DNA of 64,000 nt from Earliella scabrosa (GCA_022605405.1 JABYQQ010000002.1:1-64000), one strand, 5' to 3'; positions 11,211 to 23,900 are shown, counted from the first letter of the stretch. Notes: generated by a model from the letters alone, not told the origin. Numbers and translations: made by a program.

Positions 11211-12288
11211 ATGATGTTCTTGTCGCAGTCTGCTAGTCTGTTCTTGGAACCCGAACGGCAGGAGACTGATGGCGACCCCGAGGAACGGACACAACTCCGA
11301 AAACGACTACCAAAAAACTCCGAAGCCGGCCGCGTTCTAACTGGTGTATCTTCGCTCGCCGCGTGTGATCCGATGACTAGACCTGTGCTGACTTGCGACA
11401 AACGCGTGCAGATTATTTCAATCATGTTACTAGCACCCCAAACGCGGACCAGCGCGAAAGGCTCGCAGACGAAGTTCGGCGCATTCCTGGCTGCGAATAC
11501 TACACGCCTCTCCACGTCTACCGCTTCTTCAGGAACTTGCGCGCGCGAGCCAAGGAGAAAATTTTCGACTGCACGGAATCCGCAGGAGATCTGGGGTCGA
11601 CTGGTCAGCTCATATCTCGTGAATGTTGATACTCGCTGACCTACGCGTATGCTTAGGTTCTGTAGTCGCGACGCTCGACCGTCTTCTCGAGCAGGAGCCT
11701 GACTTATCACCAATGACGGCGGAGATGTGGACTACGAAGATCGGGCAGGAGAGCACTCCGCAAGCAAACTCGACCTGCGCCCTCCCGAAGCGACGCGAGA
11801 AGACTCGGAAACATGAACGAGCAACTTCCGCAGTGATAGTATGTTGACGCGCTGTACTGCACCTTATGCGGATCGACTGATCTCGTGCTGTGCTTTAGAT
11901 GCCTGTCATCCCAAAGCTTCCCCTCCTGCCACCCTTCCGTAGAATCACCACTCCACATAGCGCCCAACGCTTTCAAGCTTTTGTGGACGACTCGGCATTT
12001 TCCTCGCCGTCGAGTCCTGATGATAATTTGCACGGCCAGCAAGCAATTTCGCCATGTCATCAAGGCTATGAGTACGGTGAGTAGTATGGAGGCTCTCCCA
12101 TTGATATTTGGTTGGTCACAATGCGTATAACAGATATTTCTCCCTTCTACACCACGCTATCCGCGCTTGATGCGTCTCGACTTGCGTCTTTGCTATCGGA
12201 AGCGCTGTACCCTTTGCCGCCTGTTGAGGAAAGCGAGAGTATCCCGAAGACCTTCGCGGAGCTTGTACTATGGCTTCAAGTGCAGTGA
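11211..12288 (+). CDS. Homeodomain-like protein HD-d, C-terminally truncated
   Basis: Five exons proposed: 11211-11343, 11412-11603, 11657-11838, 11899-12076 and 12134-12288, in phase, 279 residues. The exon 2/3 junction is the least certain, because a 38-nt intron using GTGAAT at 11619 would also keep the frame. The homeodomain-like part follows the first intron: DYFNHVTSTP, then ADQRERLADEV, RRIPGC, and VYRFFRNLRARAKEK as helix 3 with F-F. The C-terminal block begins normally with IPKTFAELVLWLQVQ but then hits TGA at the point where HD-b continues to the AGAY motif, so that motif is lost. A GTGAGT donor overlaps the stop, and splicing onward might still add a short unrelated tail. Whether this shortened form works is unknown. 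Confidence 0.5.
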
Positions 12289-12387
12289 GTATACGCCGCT
12301 ATCTGTGAACTGCCAGAGCCTGAGGGGTAACCTGAGTCGACTAGGGCAGAGTACTTAACTGGATGTGAGGCTCGAGAGCGTGACTTG

Positions 12388-12405
12388 ACGCGTGACGTCA
12401 CGCGT
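12388..12405. promoter_or_regulatory. 18-bp CRE-type palindrome between HD-d and HD-e
   Basis: ACGCGTGACGTCACGCGT, a perfect palindrome centred on TGACGTCA, about 150 bp upstream of the HD-e start codon. It is the longest version of the element in the window. Confidence 0.55.
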
Positions 12406-12556
12406 CAATCGGACAATTAAGGCAGGCATGCTGTGCCGAGGCTGGTACCAGAGCGCTACCGCCACCGCCACCCTCTGACTTTGTACCACGTCCGTCCCCA
12501 AGCTTGCGCCTCTGCAATCCATCTACCACCACTCCCACATCCTGCACACACCCACG

Positions 12557-13343
12557 ATGCCTCCTGCCCGCTGCATCCGCTTCAAGTCCCCCAGCGGCGC
12601 TGCTCGCAACACTTCCCGTATCCTAACCAGCAGCCCAGCGCTCAACCACATACCCAAAACGGCCCGTAGAATATTGGATGGTACGTGTCCCCGCGATCTA
12701 AGACACCCAATAATGTGGCACGAGCTCTTCCGAATTATGTCCTACTCACATTGACTCACATATCTTTTGACAGGGTTCTACCGGAACATCTCTACCCAGC
12801 CAAACCACGAACAGCTAGACGACCTTCGCGAGCAGATATCCCACATCCCTGGTTGCGAGGCTTGCACAGTCAGCCGACTGAGGATGTACTATACCAAGAA
12901 GCGTTTGGTGCACACTGGCAAGTCACGGACGCGGAGAAAGGGCTGCGCCACACTCAGCTCGAGGCCTATCAGACCACGTACGTCGTCCTCTCCAACTGCG
13001 TCCCTCCGACCCTGCTGCTCAATCCGACACCTCGACGCTATCCTACGCATCGGGTGCTACAGGCCGCGTACGCTCGCCACAGCTCACCGCGCTCGCCAAC
13101 ACCATCCATGCAGCCTTGACCGCGCCGCCTCTCCCAGACGAGCACGTACCGAAGACGTTCGTCGAGCTCTCGGCTTGGCTCGCAGAAGAGAGCGCGATCT
13201 CGAACGCGTTTCTTGAGAGCCTCGAGGCTGGCGCGTATGCGCATTTTGGGCTCTTCGCCGTTGAGCCACAGACGGCGCCGCCACAGCCGTTCTCTTCGAG
13301 GATCCCTGCGTCTCTGACCGACGAAATAGGCACACAGTGCTAG
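12557..13343 (+). CDS. Homeodomain-like protein HD-e with complete C-terminal motif
   Basis: Three exons, 12557-12680, 12774-12977 and 13063-13343, give 202 residues in phase. The start ATG is the first in the frame. Residues 43-85 form the homeodomain-like region: FYRN, P-N-H-E-Q-L-D-D-L helix 1, HIPGC turn, and LRMYYTKKR as helix 3 (Y-Y replacing W-F). After a basic linker, the second motif is complete: PKTFVELSAWL (139-149) and AGAYAHFGL (165-173). This is the most compact intact member and defines the two-part layout. The intron before FY is conserved in HD-a, HD-b and HD-d. A 12-kb neighbourhood of relatives points to local duplication. Role unknown; nuclear regulator by inference. Confidence 0.6.
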
Positions 13344-14223
13344 CCTATTCTGGGCGATCACATCCCTTCCACTGTTGTGAGTGTTCATCTTCATCGTTGC
13401 CCGTGTCCGGTGGTACGCAGTGCGTGTGGACGCTGACTCCGACTACCTACTACACCTACAGATCATGATATCCCGCCCCGCCCATCTGTGATCCGAGTCC
13501 CAGCGTCCAGTCAACCTGCCATCTGAAGCTCCTCCTTCACTGCTGTGCTGCTCACTTGCTGTCTCCAGTTCTCTCGATTACATATAACGCTGTTAGGTCA
13601 CGTCGTCTTCTTGAAGTTCTACACATCTCCCGTGCCATCTGCCGTTGCTCGTATATTTGAGTGGTGTTTGTCATTGAATAGCTTTGTGTACGATGAACCC
13701 CGATGTACCATAAATTACCTCTCGAATACTCGCATCTTGGTTTTTTGCTCGAAGTTCGCCCGTCGTCCACCACGCTGGAGGAGGCGTGGTGGAGAGCGCT
13801 TGTCGCCCGTGGGCGCTACCCACGTCACCGGAGTTTGGATGGCTGTGACGCCGCGTGACTGGTGACTGTTCTACTTTGCACCACCACCCTCTCAGCAAGC
13901 CCCCTACGACGAGGGGCGCTCAAACGGTGGCAATCCATCGCTGTGCATAGGTGAAGGGAGAAGTTATGCTGGCACAAAGTATTGACACGCTGACACGGTC
14001 ACTCACCCGCTGGTGTTGTCAGATTTCACGACGCATTGACCGGTTCGCTTACCTGAGCCACTCGCGCAGGAACCTGGACCCGAGCTTCATTGTCGCCCTG
14101 ATTGGGAGTAGTTGCTCTGGTGAGCTATTGTTGCTATGCAGACCGACCGGGTGTGCGGCCCTGGTCCGGCCGGCCCAGCCGCGTGCTCACCACAGGTTCC
14201 AGCACCTCTAACCATTTCGCGCA
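13344..14223. other. Intergenic; contains the outer edge of the left duplicated arm
   Basis: No gene is supported. From about 13515 onward the sequence matches, in reverse complement, the stretch descending from about 59810; the segment around 13790-13940 is nearly identical to 59390-59540. Upstream of about 13515 the match ends. Confidence 0.6.
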
Positions 14224-14230
14224 CATAAAA
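14224..14230 (+). promoter_or_regulatory. TATA-like box of FunK1-A
   Basis: ATAAAAG about 55 bp before the start codon, followed by a block (CGTCTGCGCGCTTGTGAGG) nearly identical upstream of FunK1-A' and recognisable upstream of FunK1-C. The conservation suggests a shared core promoter for the long-type genes. Confidence 0.5.
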
Positions 14231-14280
14231 GCGGTCCGTCTGCGCGCTTGTGAGGTGAGCTCTCTCTGACTTCGACCACC

Positions 14281-17200
14281 ATGGCTCCACACAAGCTGAC
14301 CACGTCGAACATGCAGGGCACCCCCGTCGGCATCGACAGGCACAAGACAGTGGACCCTGGTCGCCTCCCGAACATCCAAATACGGGCCACCGCCGTCGAG
14401 AAGCGGTTTAACATGATGAAAGACTGCCCTGACTGCACGATAATCATGCGGTACGCCCAGTACAAGATTGACGTGCTGCGCAACCTTGCCGCCGAGTTCA
14501 ACGCTGGTCCCCTATCCAAACGCCGCGTGTTCGACGTCTGGTTCACGTTCAACCAGCTCCTGGGGAAACTGCCGATACTGGTTGAGAAGGGGAAGGACAA
14601 GGCATCTGCGCGAAAGCCTAAGGAACTTACTGAGAAGGAGTACTCGGAGGCATGGGTACGTGTCCTAACCATCGTGTCTTCGTCAGCGTCACTGATGGGT
14701 CCGCAGCTACGGGTCGACGAACAACACGAGCTGTGCCCAGGCCACTTCCTCCATCTGTCCGAGAACAAACACGAGAAGACGGACTCGGACAGGTACAAGA
14801 TCGACGGGGCTTTCATAGCACTCGAAGACCGCGACGAAGTCGTCCCCGACGTCCCGAACTGGGCGCTCCAGCGCATGGGCGCCGAACTGAAGCGTGGCAA
14901 GACGAAGAACGACCCCTATGACGACTGCCCCGACCACGATCCGGATCCTGACGCGCTGACACGCAAGACCGTGCGCGGGCAGGTCATGTCGTACAACGAG
15001 CACAACTTCGCGTATCAGCACCGGACAGCAATGTTCCACCTCTTCATCAACGGGGAGTGCTTCCGGGCGATGCGCTGGGACAGATCCGGCGTCATCGTCA
15101 CTGAAGCAATCAACTACGTCCGCAGCCCGGCCGGGACGAAAGCGCTCCTCGAGGTTCTGTTCGCGTTCTCGCGGCTCACGCTCGAACAGAAGGGCTATGA
15201 CCTGACTGTCGTCCCCCTCCTGAAGAACTCGTGCGGGTGGCAGCGCATGAACAAGCTTGCCGAGATCTGCGACGACGATCTCGACCACCAGGAGGGTCCG
15301 ATCACCAAGCCTGTCCACCCCGTCTTCCTCGACCCCTCTGCTCCTCTTCCTGACCACGAGCTCTCTGCGGAGGAAGATCGCCTCCACCACGATCCGACGT
15401 GCGTCTGCGAGGACCACTTGTCGCACGCGCTGCCCCCTATCATCCCTGTATGGGAGATCAACCGCCGGAGGTACCGTGATACGCTGGTCGAAGGTTACCC
15501 TCGATACAGGATCAGGTTGGGCGGAGAGGACTATCTCATCGCGAAGCACATCTTCATCGCGTTCGGGATGGTCGGGCGGGGCACTCGTGGGTACATCGCG
15601 CTCGAGTGGAGGACGCAGCGGCTTGTGTTCCTCAAGGACGCGTGGAGGCTGCACTACGAGGGAGTGCCTGCGGAAGGCGAGATCCTCTCTGAGCTCAACG
15701 CCAACGCCATCCCGTACATCCCGCAGGTCATCCGCTACGAAGACGTCTGCTACGAGGACGGGACGCCACAGGAGACGGAGACCTCGAACTACTCGCCTAT
15801 GACCGGGAGGAAGCATGTCGAACCCGGCGCGCCTTTCCGGCCCGATATCTCGAAGTGGCAACAGGTTGCGATAGAAGACCCGACGGTGAAAGACAGCGAG
15901 GCGGCGACCGAATTCCTCCGCCAGTATCCCCCTTCGGCACCAAGCAAGCTTCAGCACATCATGACTGAATCGGAAGTGATCGTGCCTCCTCCAGCATGCG
16001 TGTCCGAGCCCACGGGCGACGGCACCATCGTAATTCCGGAGGACAGGAGCGAATCGACCCGCGGATCGAAGCGCACTGCCGACGACGTCGCGGCTGAGGA
16101 CTGGCGGATGCAAGGTACTGGGTTGCGCCACTTCGTCCATTCGCGCATCGTCATGCGGGACATTTGCTTGCCGTTCACGGAGTTCACGAGTAGTCACCAG
16201 CTCGTTCAGATAGTCCTGGCATGCATCATGGGTGAGGGTCGAGTTATGGTTGTCTCGAGACTCTCGTACTAACTACTGGAACACAGCGCACGAGCAAGCG
16301 TACATCAAGTGCAAGTACATGCACCGGGACGTCAGCGCTGGCAACATTCTCATCCGGCTTGTAGTACAACAGACTGAACAGGGGTATTCTGTCTATTGGG
16401 AGGGCATGCTGAGCGATTGGGAGCTTGCAAAGCATGGGGACATTCAGATCGCGCTGCAGCAACAGCGGACGGTATGTTTTCCGTGCTCTCTTGTAGTTGT
16501 CTCATGGTGGTTGACACGCAGACAGGGAACATGGCATTTCATGTCTGCTTATCTCCTCCGCAACCCTGAATCGCCGTCAACGGTCGCCGACGAACTCGAG
16601 GCCTTCCTTCACGTTCTGGTTTACGGCGCCTTCCGACGCATGAGGTCTACGCTTACGACGATCACGGAGTTCAACAGGACTTATTTTGTAGGCTACGCTC
16701 TCAACGACGCAACACTCAGGGTGACTTGCCCCACCGCCAAGCGCGAGTCAGTTGTAACCCGTGGCGTTCTCACTTGCGAGGACATCACAGTGAAATTCTT
16801 CTCTCCGCATGGCAGCGTTAAGGAGAACCATCCGCTGAACCGCTTGATCGCCCGGCTCCTGAAGATGTTTCACTCTCGCTATGTTGTCGATACTTGGGAG
16901 CGGAGCTCGCACGCCGGTCCCAAAACCCCCGATCGGCAGAGGCCCCAGTTCCCCACGATTCACGACGACAAAAATGCGATCGCGGCGAGATTCGAGTCCC
17001 GACTCGAGGACATGCAGCGCAAGACGGTATCCGTTAGTGCGGACGACGACGACGAAGACGGGCCCAAACAACCGACTGAGAAGATGTATGAGGATGTCAA
17101 GGCTCTCGCGGATCACGTTGCTGTCCGCGAGCTGTTTCTCACGTATATCTCCTCCTCCGAGCTCATATGGCCTCCCAACGACGTAGTCGCGGATCGTACA

Positions 17201-17740
17201 GTTGCAGATGTAGTGACTGTAACGGATCCTCCCCCGCTCCCCGATCCACTGGAGCAGCCTCAGACCTCTGCGCAGGCCGCAGTCCAGGGGTCAACTTCGC
17301 CCCCGCGTCTTGAGCAACGCCCTCCGGAGCAAGATGCCCCCGTTGCGCGCAAGCCCACGAAGAGACCACGTCGCGAGCCAGCCCCAACGGTCCTTGCCGG
17401 CCCATCCACTCAGATTGGGCGTGTCACACGCAGTCGAAGTGCAGCGAATGCTGCGGCTGCCAATGCTACCGCCGCAGCTCCCACCCCTCCCTCCGCTCCC
17501 TCTGTCGACATCCCTCGCCGAGCGACTCGCAGCCAGACCCGCGCCTCGATCAAGCAAGCAGCGACACCAGACACGAAAACGACGCCGGGGGACAGCGGGG
17601 TTGCTTCGCGTCTACGTGGGACTGGGAGAGTGACGAGGGCAAGTACCCGCCCCAATGCACGGTCTCGTCAACAGAGCAACGGGAAGGATCCTGCGAAGAA
17701 CGCGTCCAGCGCAGGCAAGACACGTACTCGTCGTAAATGA
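14281..17740 (+). CDS. FunK1 fungal-type protein kinase, long type (FunK1-A)
   Basis: Four exons, 14281-14655, 14707-16231, 16287-16471 and 16526-17740, give 1,099 residues. FunK1 proteins are a kinase family greatly expanded in mushroom-forming fungi; their targets are mostly unknown. Visible kinase motifs are VGRGTRGYIALEW (about 413-425), the Lys in FLKDAWR (about 435), EGEIL, catalytic loop HRDVSAGN (646-653) and SDWELAKH (DWE at 677-679 standing for DFG). YQHRTAMFHLF and FRAMRWDRSG precede the core as in all copies. The C-terminal 250 residues are low-complexity with KRPRRE and Arg/Ser/Ala stretches, suggesting a disordered, nuclear-targeted tail. Introns 1 and 3 are multiples of three and stop-free. 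All catalytic residues are present. Its mirror copy is FunK1-A'. Confidence 0.88.
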
Positions 17741-18076
17741 GCTATATTGAGACCCTTCCTGCACTATCTTGCCGTATCATTATAGTCTATCTATATCTCT
17801 GTGCCCATTGTGCGCAATTACAATAGAACATCGCTGCGAATCGTCCACAGTACCAAGTACTATCACGCTGGGGTACCGACGCGGCAGAATGGAAGTTGGT
17901 TCTTACTGCATATAAGACAAAGAGTGGGCGGGAGGTGGCTGGAGCGGCCCGGCCGGCGCAGGTTCAAGCGCTCAGCATCACGGGCGGGCCGCCGTCGCCT
18001 CAGGCGTACTACTACGTCCCTACTAACCGTGTTCGCTCCTAACCCACCCCCAAACTATCAGCACTCTCTAGTCCTC
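17741..18076. other. Intergenic; duplicated sequence ends near 17885
   Basis: The first 145 bases after FunK1-A are still matched by the sequence upstream of 55583 on the other arm. The match fades at GCTGGGGTACCGACGC (about 17885). A TATAAG motif at 17911-17916 may serve the downstream gene. Confidence 0.5.
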
Positions 18077-20377
18077 ATGCACATGCATCATCAAACCAAG
18101 CTCCAAATTCCAGTCCTTCGGGCTCCGTCCGCTCACAGCTCGTCAACGAACTATGAATTCCACATGTTATTCAACCACACTCTTCAGGGAGACCAGACCA
18201 CCTTGTCAGATTTGCGGGATGCCATTCGCGAAGTCATTCGTAGGGATCACACGCTAGACTCTATGCGGGTTGTAGTCAAGCTCCATCACGTACGTCCAGC
18301 CTGTCCGTCAGCCAGTCTGACTCGCCAGGTATGCTCATCCCGTTGCAGCTCGATGAAGACCTGTACCCCACCAACCCCAAATTCGGCCAGGTTCCGAGTG
18401 CATCGAGGAAGGTGACCGACTACTACATTGACGAGCACGCATATGCGATAGCCAGCAATAAACCGTTGAGAGGCATGAGAAACTTGGAGCGGCTCATCGC
18501 AGTGTTTGGTACGTACACGGCTCTGTCTCCATGTCCGCTCTGGCTCATGGATGTTCCTTTAACTAGAAGTACTCTCTCCGCCGTCAACATTCCACACTGT
18601 TGAGTCCCAGGAACAGAACGGTGAGTTGCAGTTCAACCAGATAGGGTCTTTTCCCCATCACCTCCCAGGTCGTACAGCATTCACAGCCGCATTACGGACT
18701 GTGTACGAGGACGCGTGGGGCAAACCGTGGCCATCCAAGACTTGCACAATAACCAGAACCGAGGTCGAACGCCCTGATCGCAATGCCTTGACCATCGATG
18801 CCGACGACTCAGTCAGTGACGTTGCTGACCAAGCCGATTTCTCCGATCTTCCTACACAGTGGTCGTATACCTGCCTTCTCCATCTAGACGAACTGATGTC
18901 CACTCTCCATGCTTTTGTACATTTGCCTTGGAGAGCTCCCCACATCCTTGTTGTCAGAGATGACTACCGTTTCCTGATGGAGGAATTGGAAAGGCTTCAG
19001 GGCCCCTACATCTTGACAGGACAGCCCGGCATCGGTTCGTGTGTTTGGCTTCCATTTCACAAGTCTCAGACGAGGCTGATGTTTCACAGGCAAGACGAAA
19101 TTGCTACTCTTCATTCTGCTCGACCGTCTTCGACGCCAGCTTCCGACCGCAGTCCAGTTCCGACGCAATGGGTTCATCCTGTTCGACAAGGATGGTCCGC
19201 GGGTTTACTCGGCAACGGCTGATGTGAGGCTGTCGCCGGAATGTTGGGCACTCGTCGACCAGAACCCTATGGTCTCGTTGCCCTGCGAAGCTCTGCTGTG
19301 TTCCGCCGCACGCATCATCTTCGCATCGCCGCCCAACGAGAGTGGATGGTCCCAGCTCTGCAAGGAGAACGGGTTCCGAATTGCGATCATGGACCTGCCG
19401 AGCCTATTCGAGATCGCAGCAATCGCGTGCGTCTCTCATGTCTTCTTTAACAGACTGGCATTACCGAACGTTGACGTATCATTTGATACAGAAAGGAATT
19501 GCACCAAGAGCCTGCCCAAGCTGTCACCATTGCGCGCAAATGGGGACCCTGCATCCGCACGGTCCTAGAGCTTCTCTCGCCGACTGGCAACTCAGAATAC
19601 ATGTATCGCCATTCCGCGACTGCCGCGGCACGGCGACTATGCAGCAATCCCTTTCTGGTGCCTCCAAACTTAGGGGACGGCCTTGGCTCAGATCTTGTCT
19701 TCGTGCACCCCATTCGCCCCAAGCTTTCACCTTACGGTCCGGCAGTCCTCGACTATATGGTGTTCTGGATCCCCACGCCGGCCCTCGCGCAACTCTTCAA
19801 TCTCGAACGGATCACGGCGTCAAGAGATAAGCTCATGATGCTCTACGACGCCTTCAGCAGCCGCTCCTACACGCGCGACCGCGCTCTTTGGCACTTCGAG
19901 AAGACGATGCACGTCCAGCTGAGCCTTCCCGGTCCGCCGCTCGAGATCCTCGGCCACGATGGCAGCCACGAGACGATGCAGCCGGCGAGAACGCTTCTAA
20001 TTGGCACGCTCGCCGCACTCCGTAACGCCGACGCGCCCTTCTACTGGTTCTCGTCGGTTGCAGAACCCACCGGCATCGACGGCGTTCTCGTCAACCCCGG
20101 CCATGTCTACGTCCTGCAGGCGATACCTTCACAAGCGGAACGGAACGGTGACGCCGACCGCGACCGCGACCCGACGGACGGAGTGCGCAGAGTTTGGAAC
20201 GCCTTCGGTCCCATCGTTCGCGTGCAGTACGCCTGGAACTTTGTTGTGGTGACGGACGAAGGTGCTGCGGCTCGTCGGTACGCTGCGGAGTTTGCTGACA
20301 GGCTTCGGGAGGTGCGGTTGGGCGGGGCTTGCGTCCAGGTCAGAGTGTGGGGTTGTGTTCTGGGGCCGGCCGCTTGA
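18077..20377 (+). CDS. Crinkler/RHS-like P-loop NTPase
   Basis: Six exons, 18077-18289, 18349-18508, 18567-18620, 18669-19034, 19090-19426 and 19492-20377, fit in phase to 671 residues. The N-terminus (TTLSDLRDAIREV and a DLYPTNP block) resembles the ubiquitin-like header of Crinkler proteins. A Walker A motif GQPGIGKT (260-267) spans an intron and is preceded by VVRDDYRFLMEEL and followed by FILFDKDG, a pattern seen in large families of basidiomycete P-loop proteins related to Crinklers and trypanosome RHS proteins. Fungal members have no settled role. The start could instead be the Met at 18154. It sits at a break in the inverted duplication: the other arm has FunK1-C here. The family name is moderately supported; the P-loop is clear. 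Confidence 0.6.
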
Positions 20378-20941
20378 CGTAGAGCTCGCGTGCCTGTACC
20401 TCTCCGGTCTTCGTCGCATATTCACTGGTTCGCAATGTTCACTGGATGTACGACGTGCATGTCCTACCTTACCTGCCTTGCGTGATGTTACCCGGTACGC
20501 AAAGTTTCCGCAGCCAAAGAGAGTGGCTGAGGCCGCGCAATGCTCCGACCATGAGTCTACATTGCTTCTGCGTTTGCTGACAGGAAGAACACAGGTAGTC
20601 CAGGGAGATCTTACTCTATCGACCCCGAGTCCTTCTAATCACACTCAGAGGGCTCCTATCCACCAGGTTTGGGCTCGGACGAGTCGTACAGCATAGTACT
20701 CTATTGGCCCCATCATAGGAAAGCTTGACTACCAGTCTACAACCTTCAGCCTTCTATTGGGATGAGCTTCGGCAATGCTACATCCACCATAAGAGACACC
20801 GTCCATCGACACTTCCTCGGACAAGCGCAGCAACGTGACAGCGATGAGACTGCGGCACAGGCTGAAGTAAAACATGATCTGAGCAAACACGGACAACTCG
20901 AGAATGATACTGCAGTGATCAGCGGCCGAACCATCCATCCA
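20378..20941. other. Intergenic between Crinkler-like gene and FunK1-B
   Basis: The two genes converge here. No coding region or clear repeat is seen in about 560 bases. Confidence 0.35.
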
Positions 20942-23900
20942 TCAAAACGCCCCACTGCCTGCCTTCGTCTTGCGCTTCTTGGACACCGGCTGCGGGCGGT
21001 CGAAGAGCTCAACTGTTTTCGATCTCTCCAGAGTACCAGCCTGCGTCTCTGGCGTACCCTCGATAGTACCGAAGCGAATCCCGGGGAGTCGGGGAGAGAC
21101 AGCGGCCCCGTCAGACCCCATCAGAACGTTGTCCACCTTGATCTCCAACCGAGGCCATTCCGTGCACCACGACTCGTCCGTGGTCGCTGACCAGAACAGA
21201 TCCAGGACGGCATCGTGATTATCGAGCTTCTTTGCCAGCTCTTTGGTCTGCGCGGACGGCTCCGCCACGATATCCTCCACGGGTTGTTCGAACTTGACCA
21301 CTTTCCGGTCGGCCGGGGCACGGTCGATGGAGCTGGTGAGTTGCATGATCGCCTGCGTAGACGAGGCCGCCTGAGGCGTAGAGGCCGTCCGAGCCTTAGC
21401 ATCCTTCTCCGCCTGTTCTTTCTTAGCCTGTTCGTACTGGCGCACTTCCCACAGTGCGCGGAACCACTGGAGAAGTTGTTCGAGGATGACTCGGAGCGGC
21501 TTGCTCTGGAAGATGATCTTGTCGCCCGCGCACCTCAACTCTCCCGATTTGATGATCTGGGACTTCGTGGTGCCGCACGAGATGACGTGTCCGACTCTTG
21601 CGCAGTCTATGAAGTACTCCTTGATGAACGTTTGAACGGTGTCCCGGATGTTGTGCGGCAGGTAGCGGAGGGCGTTGTGGAAGATGACGTTGAAAAAAGA
21701 CTCCACCTCGTCTGCGACCCTGGTGATGTGAAAGGGATCGGAGAGTGTGGCGACGGACATGTAGCTGAACGTTCCCTAGACGGCACGGTCAGTTCGGATG
21801 GTAGAATTGATAGGCGACGGGTGCTTACTGTCCGCTCTGGCTCCCGCGCAACCTCCCCGTTGTCAGCGTCGGGTGTGGGTTTAGAAAGCTCCCAGTCAAT
21901 GAGGATCCCTTGCCAAACGACCACAAACTTGCCGCATGTACCTGGGGCAGGCGCAAGAACTGGGAGGATGAGCAGGTTACCGCTGCTAATGTCGCGGTGG
22001 ATAGTCTTGCATTTCTCGACGGCAAGACGATGCGCTAAGTGGAACGATCGTCAGCAGATGCGCGGGAGTTATATAGTGACAGAACTATGCTTACCGTCGA
22101 TGCAGTCGCGCACGACCGTGATTAGTTGCTTGCTCGACTTGAACTCTTTCAGTGGGAGACAAATCTCCTTCACGCAGATGCGGTAGTGCGCGTAGTGCCG
22201 GAGTCGCGGCTGGATCTGGTCATCACCTATTGCTGAGGGGTCTAAGTCGTCTGCCTTGCGCTTCTTCCCCTTCTCCTTCTTGTCATCCACGCTGTGTGCC
22301 TTGGCCTTCCGCTCCGCGTTCGTGCGCTCGTCCAGGTACAGACAGTAGTGGGATGCAAACGTAGACTGGTTCCCCACATTCCCATGACACACGAGAGTCG
22401 GGACGTTGATGACTTCCGCAGCATTCAGCCGCCGTACGGTGTCGCCCTCGGCCTCCATCGTCGTATAGAACGGACGCCACGCGTCCTTCAGGAACACAAA
22501 CGACTTCGAGTTGACATGCCAGGCAACGTATCCTCGAGTGCCGCGCCCGACTAGCCCGGTGCTCTCAAATATCGGTTTGCCGACGAGGAAGTTCTGGTCG
22601 TCGAGAGCGAGACGATAGCGCGGCCAGTCTACCAGCGACTTGAGGAAGTAGTCCAGAACATGGTCGAGTATGATAGGTGATCGCTCGTCGTCTTGACTGT
22701 CCTCGTATTCCGTTCCCTCGGCATGCGGCACGATCACGGGAATGGGCTGAGTGTCATCAGGGCTGCCGGACTCGGCCACCTTGTCCATGAGGTCGTACTC
22801 AGGAGAGCCCTTGGCAAGGAGAGTCGCGGTAGGATCCACGCCCTGACTCTCTGCGTCCAGGATGAGGAACCCGAGGATCATGTCGACGAGGGTCCGCGTG
22901 TCGGTGAGGTAGTCGATCTTCTGCGTCACGAACACGGCAGACCTGTCCCAGCGCAAGAAACGGAAGGAGCCGCCGATGACGAAGAGCTGGAAGACGGCGG
23001 TGCGATGCTGGTACCGGAAGACACAGTTGACGTATCCGGCGCACTGTCCGAACACCTTGAACCGACCATCGGCAAGAGACTGGGTGTCGTGGTTCAGGCG
23101 GTCGTCGAACGGGTCGTGGTGGGTACCCTCCAGTTTGAACTCGGCTGGTAGCGACTGATGAGGCCAGTTCGGACGATCATCCTCGAGCTCGACGCCCTGT
23201 TCGAATATGGCCGCGTCAGCCTTGTTGCCCTCTGGGTCGTTGGTGTCGGCGTGGTTTGGGGAGAGGCGCATAACATAGTGAGGTACAATAGATACGCGCG
23301 TGAGTCTCGACTGAGGACGCGTATTGTCGTCAGGAGCGGAGGAAGGAGTAGCAGCCGTAGAGGCAGGTGCGGCGGGTGGGGTGGTGGACGTAGAGGCAGT
23401 CTTCTGAGAGGATGAAGTCGTCGGTGTCCGAGAGAGACGCGCAACCGTCCGAAGCAGCCTGGTAGCCTGTTGGGCAGAACGAGGCTGGTTGGAAGACTGT
23501 CCATCGGAGGCGGGAGCCACTTCTTGGCCCGCCACCACGTTCAACAGGTACGTGTTGATGACGTTTGCCTATAACATGGTCTGGAGTCAGCATCATAGAG
23601 CATTTGCGAAGGCGGAGAGTACGCACAAATTCCTCCGCTAACACGTCCTCCTCCTTCCGTTTCTCGCGCTTGGCTCGCTTTGGGTACGTCTTCATCATCT
23701 TCTTGAGTTCCCTGGTTAGCTGCGCGACTTGCTTCTTGGACATGAGGTGGGCGGGTGGTTTGGGAAGCAGATGCTCCTGAAAGTCGGCCGCTTCGAGCCA
23801 TATTATCTTGCCGCGGAACTCTTGAGCCATTTCCTTTCGCTGGACGTCGACGATCTTGAGCTCGGGTTCTCCGTAGCGAGCGGGGTCGTGGTTCTTCGGC

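Noticed and set aside
5981..13343. Mating-type A (HD1/HD2) locus
   Set aside because: The proteins are 195-301 residues, far smaller than basidiomycete HD1/HD2; helix 3 departs from W-F-x-N, and no mitochondrial intermediate peptidase or other usual MAT-A neighbour is present.
14707..16197. 496-codon open frame antisense to FunK1-A (also antisense to FunK1-A', about 550 codons)
   Set aside because: Long antisense frames arise from the GC-rich codon use of FunK1 genes; the sense strand carries all family motifs and splice sites.
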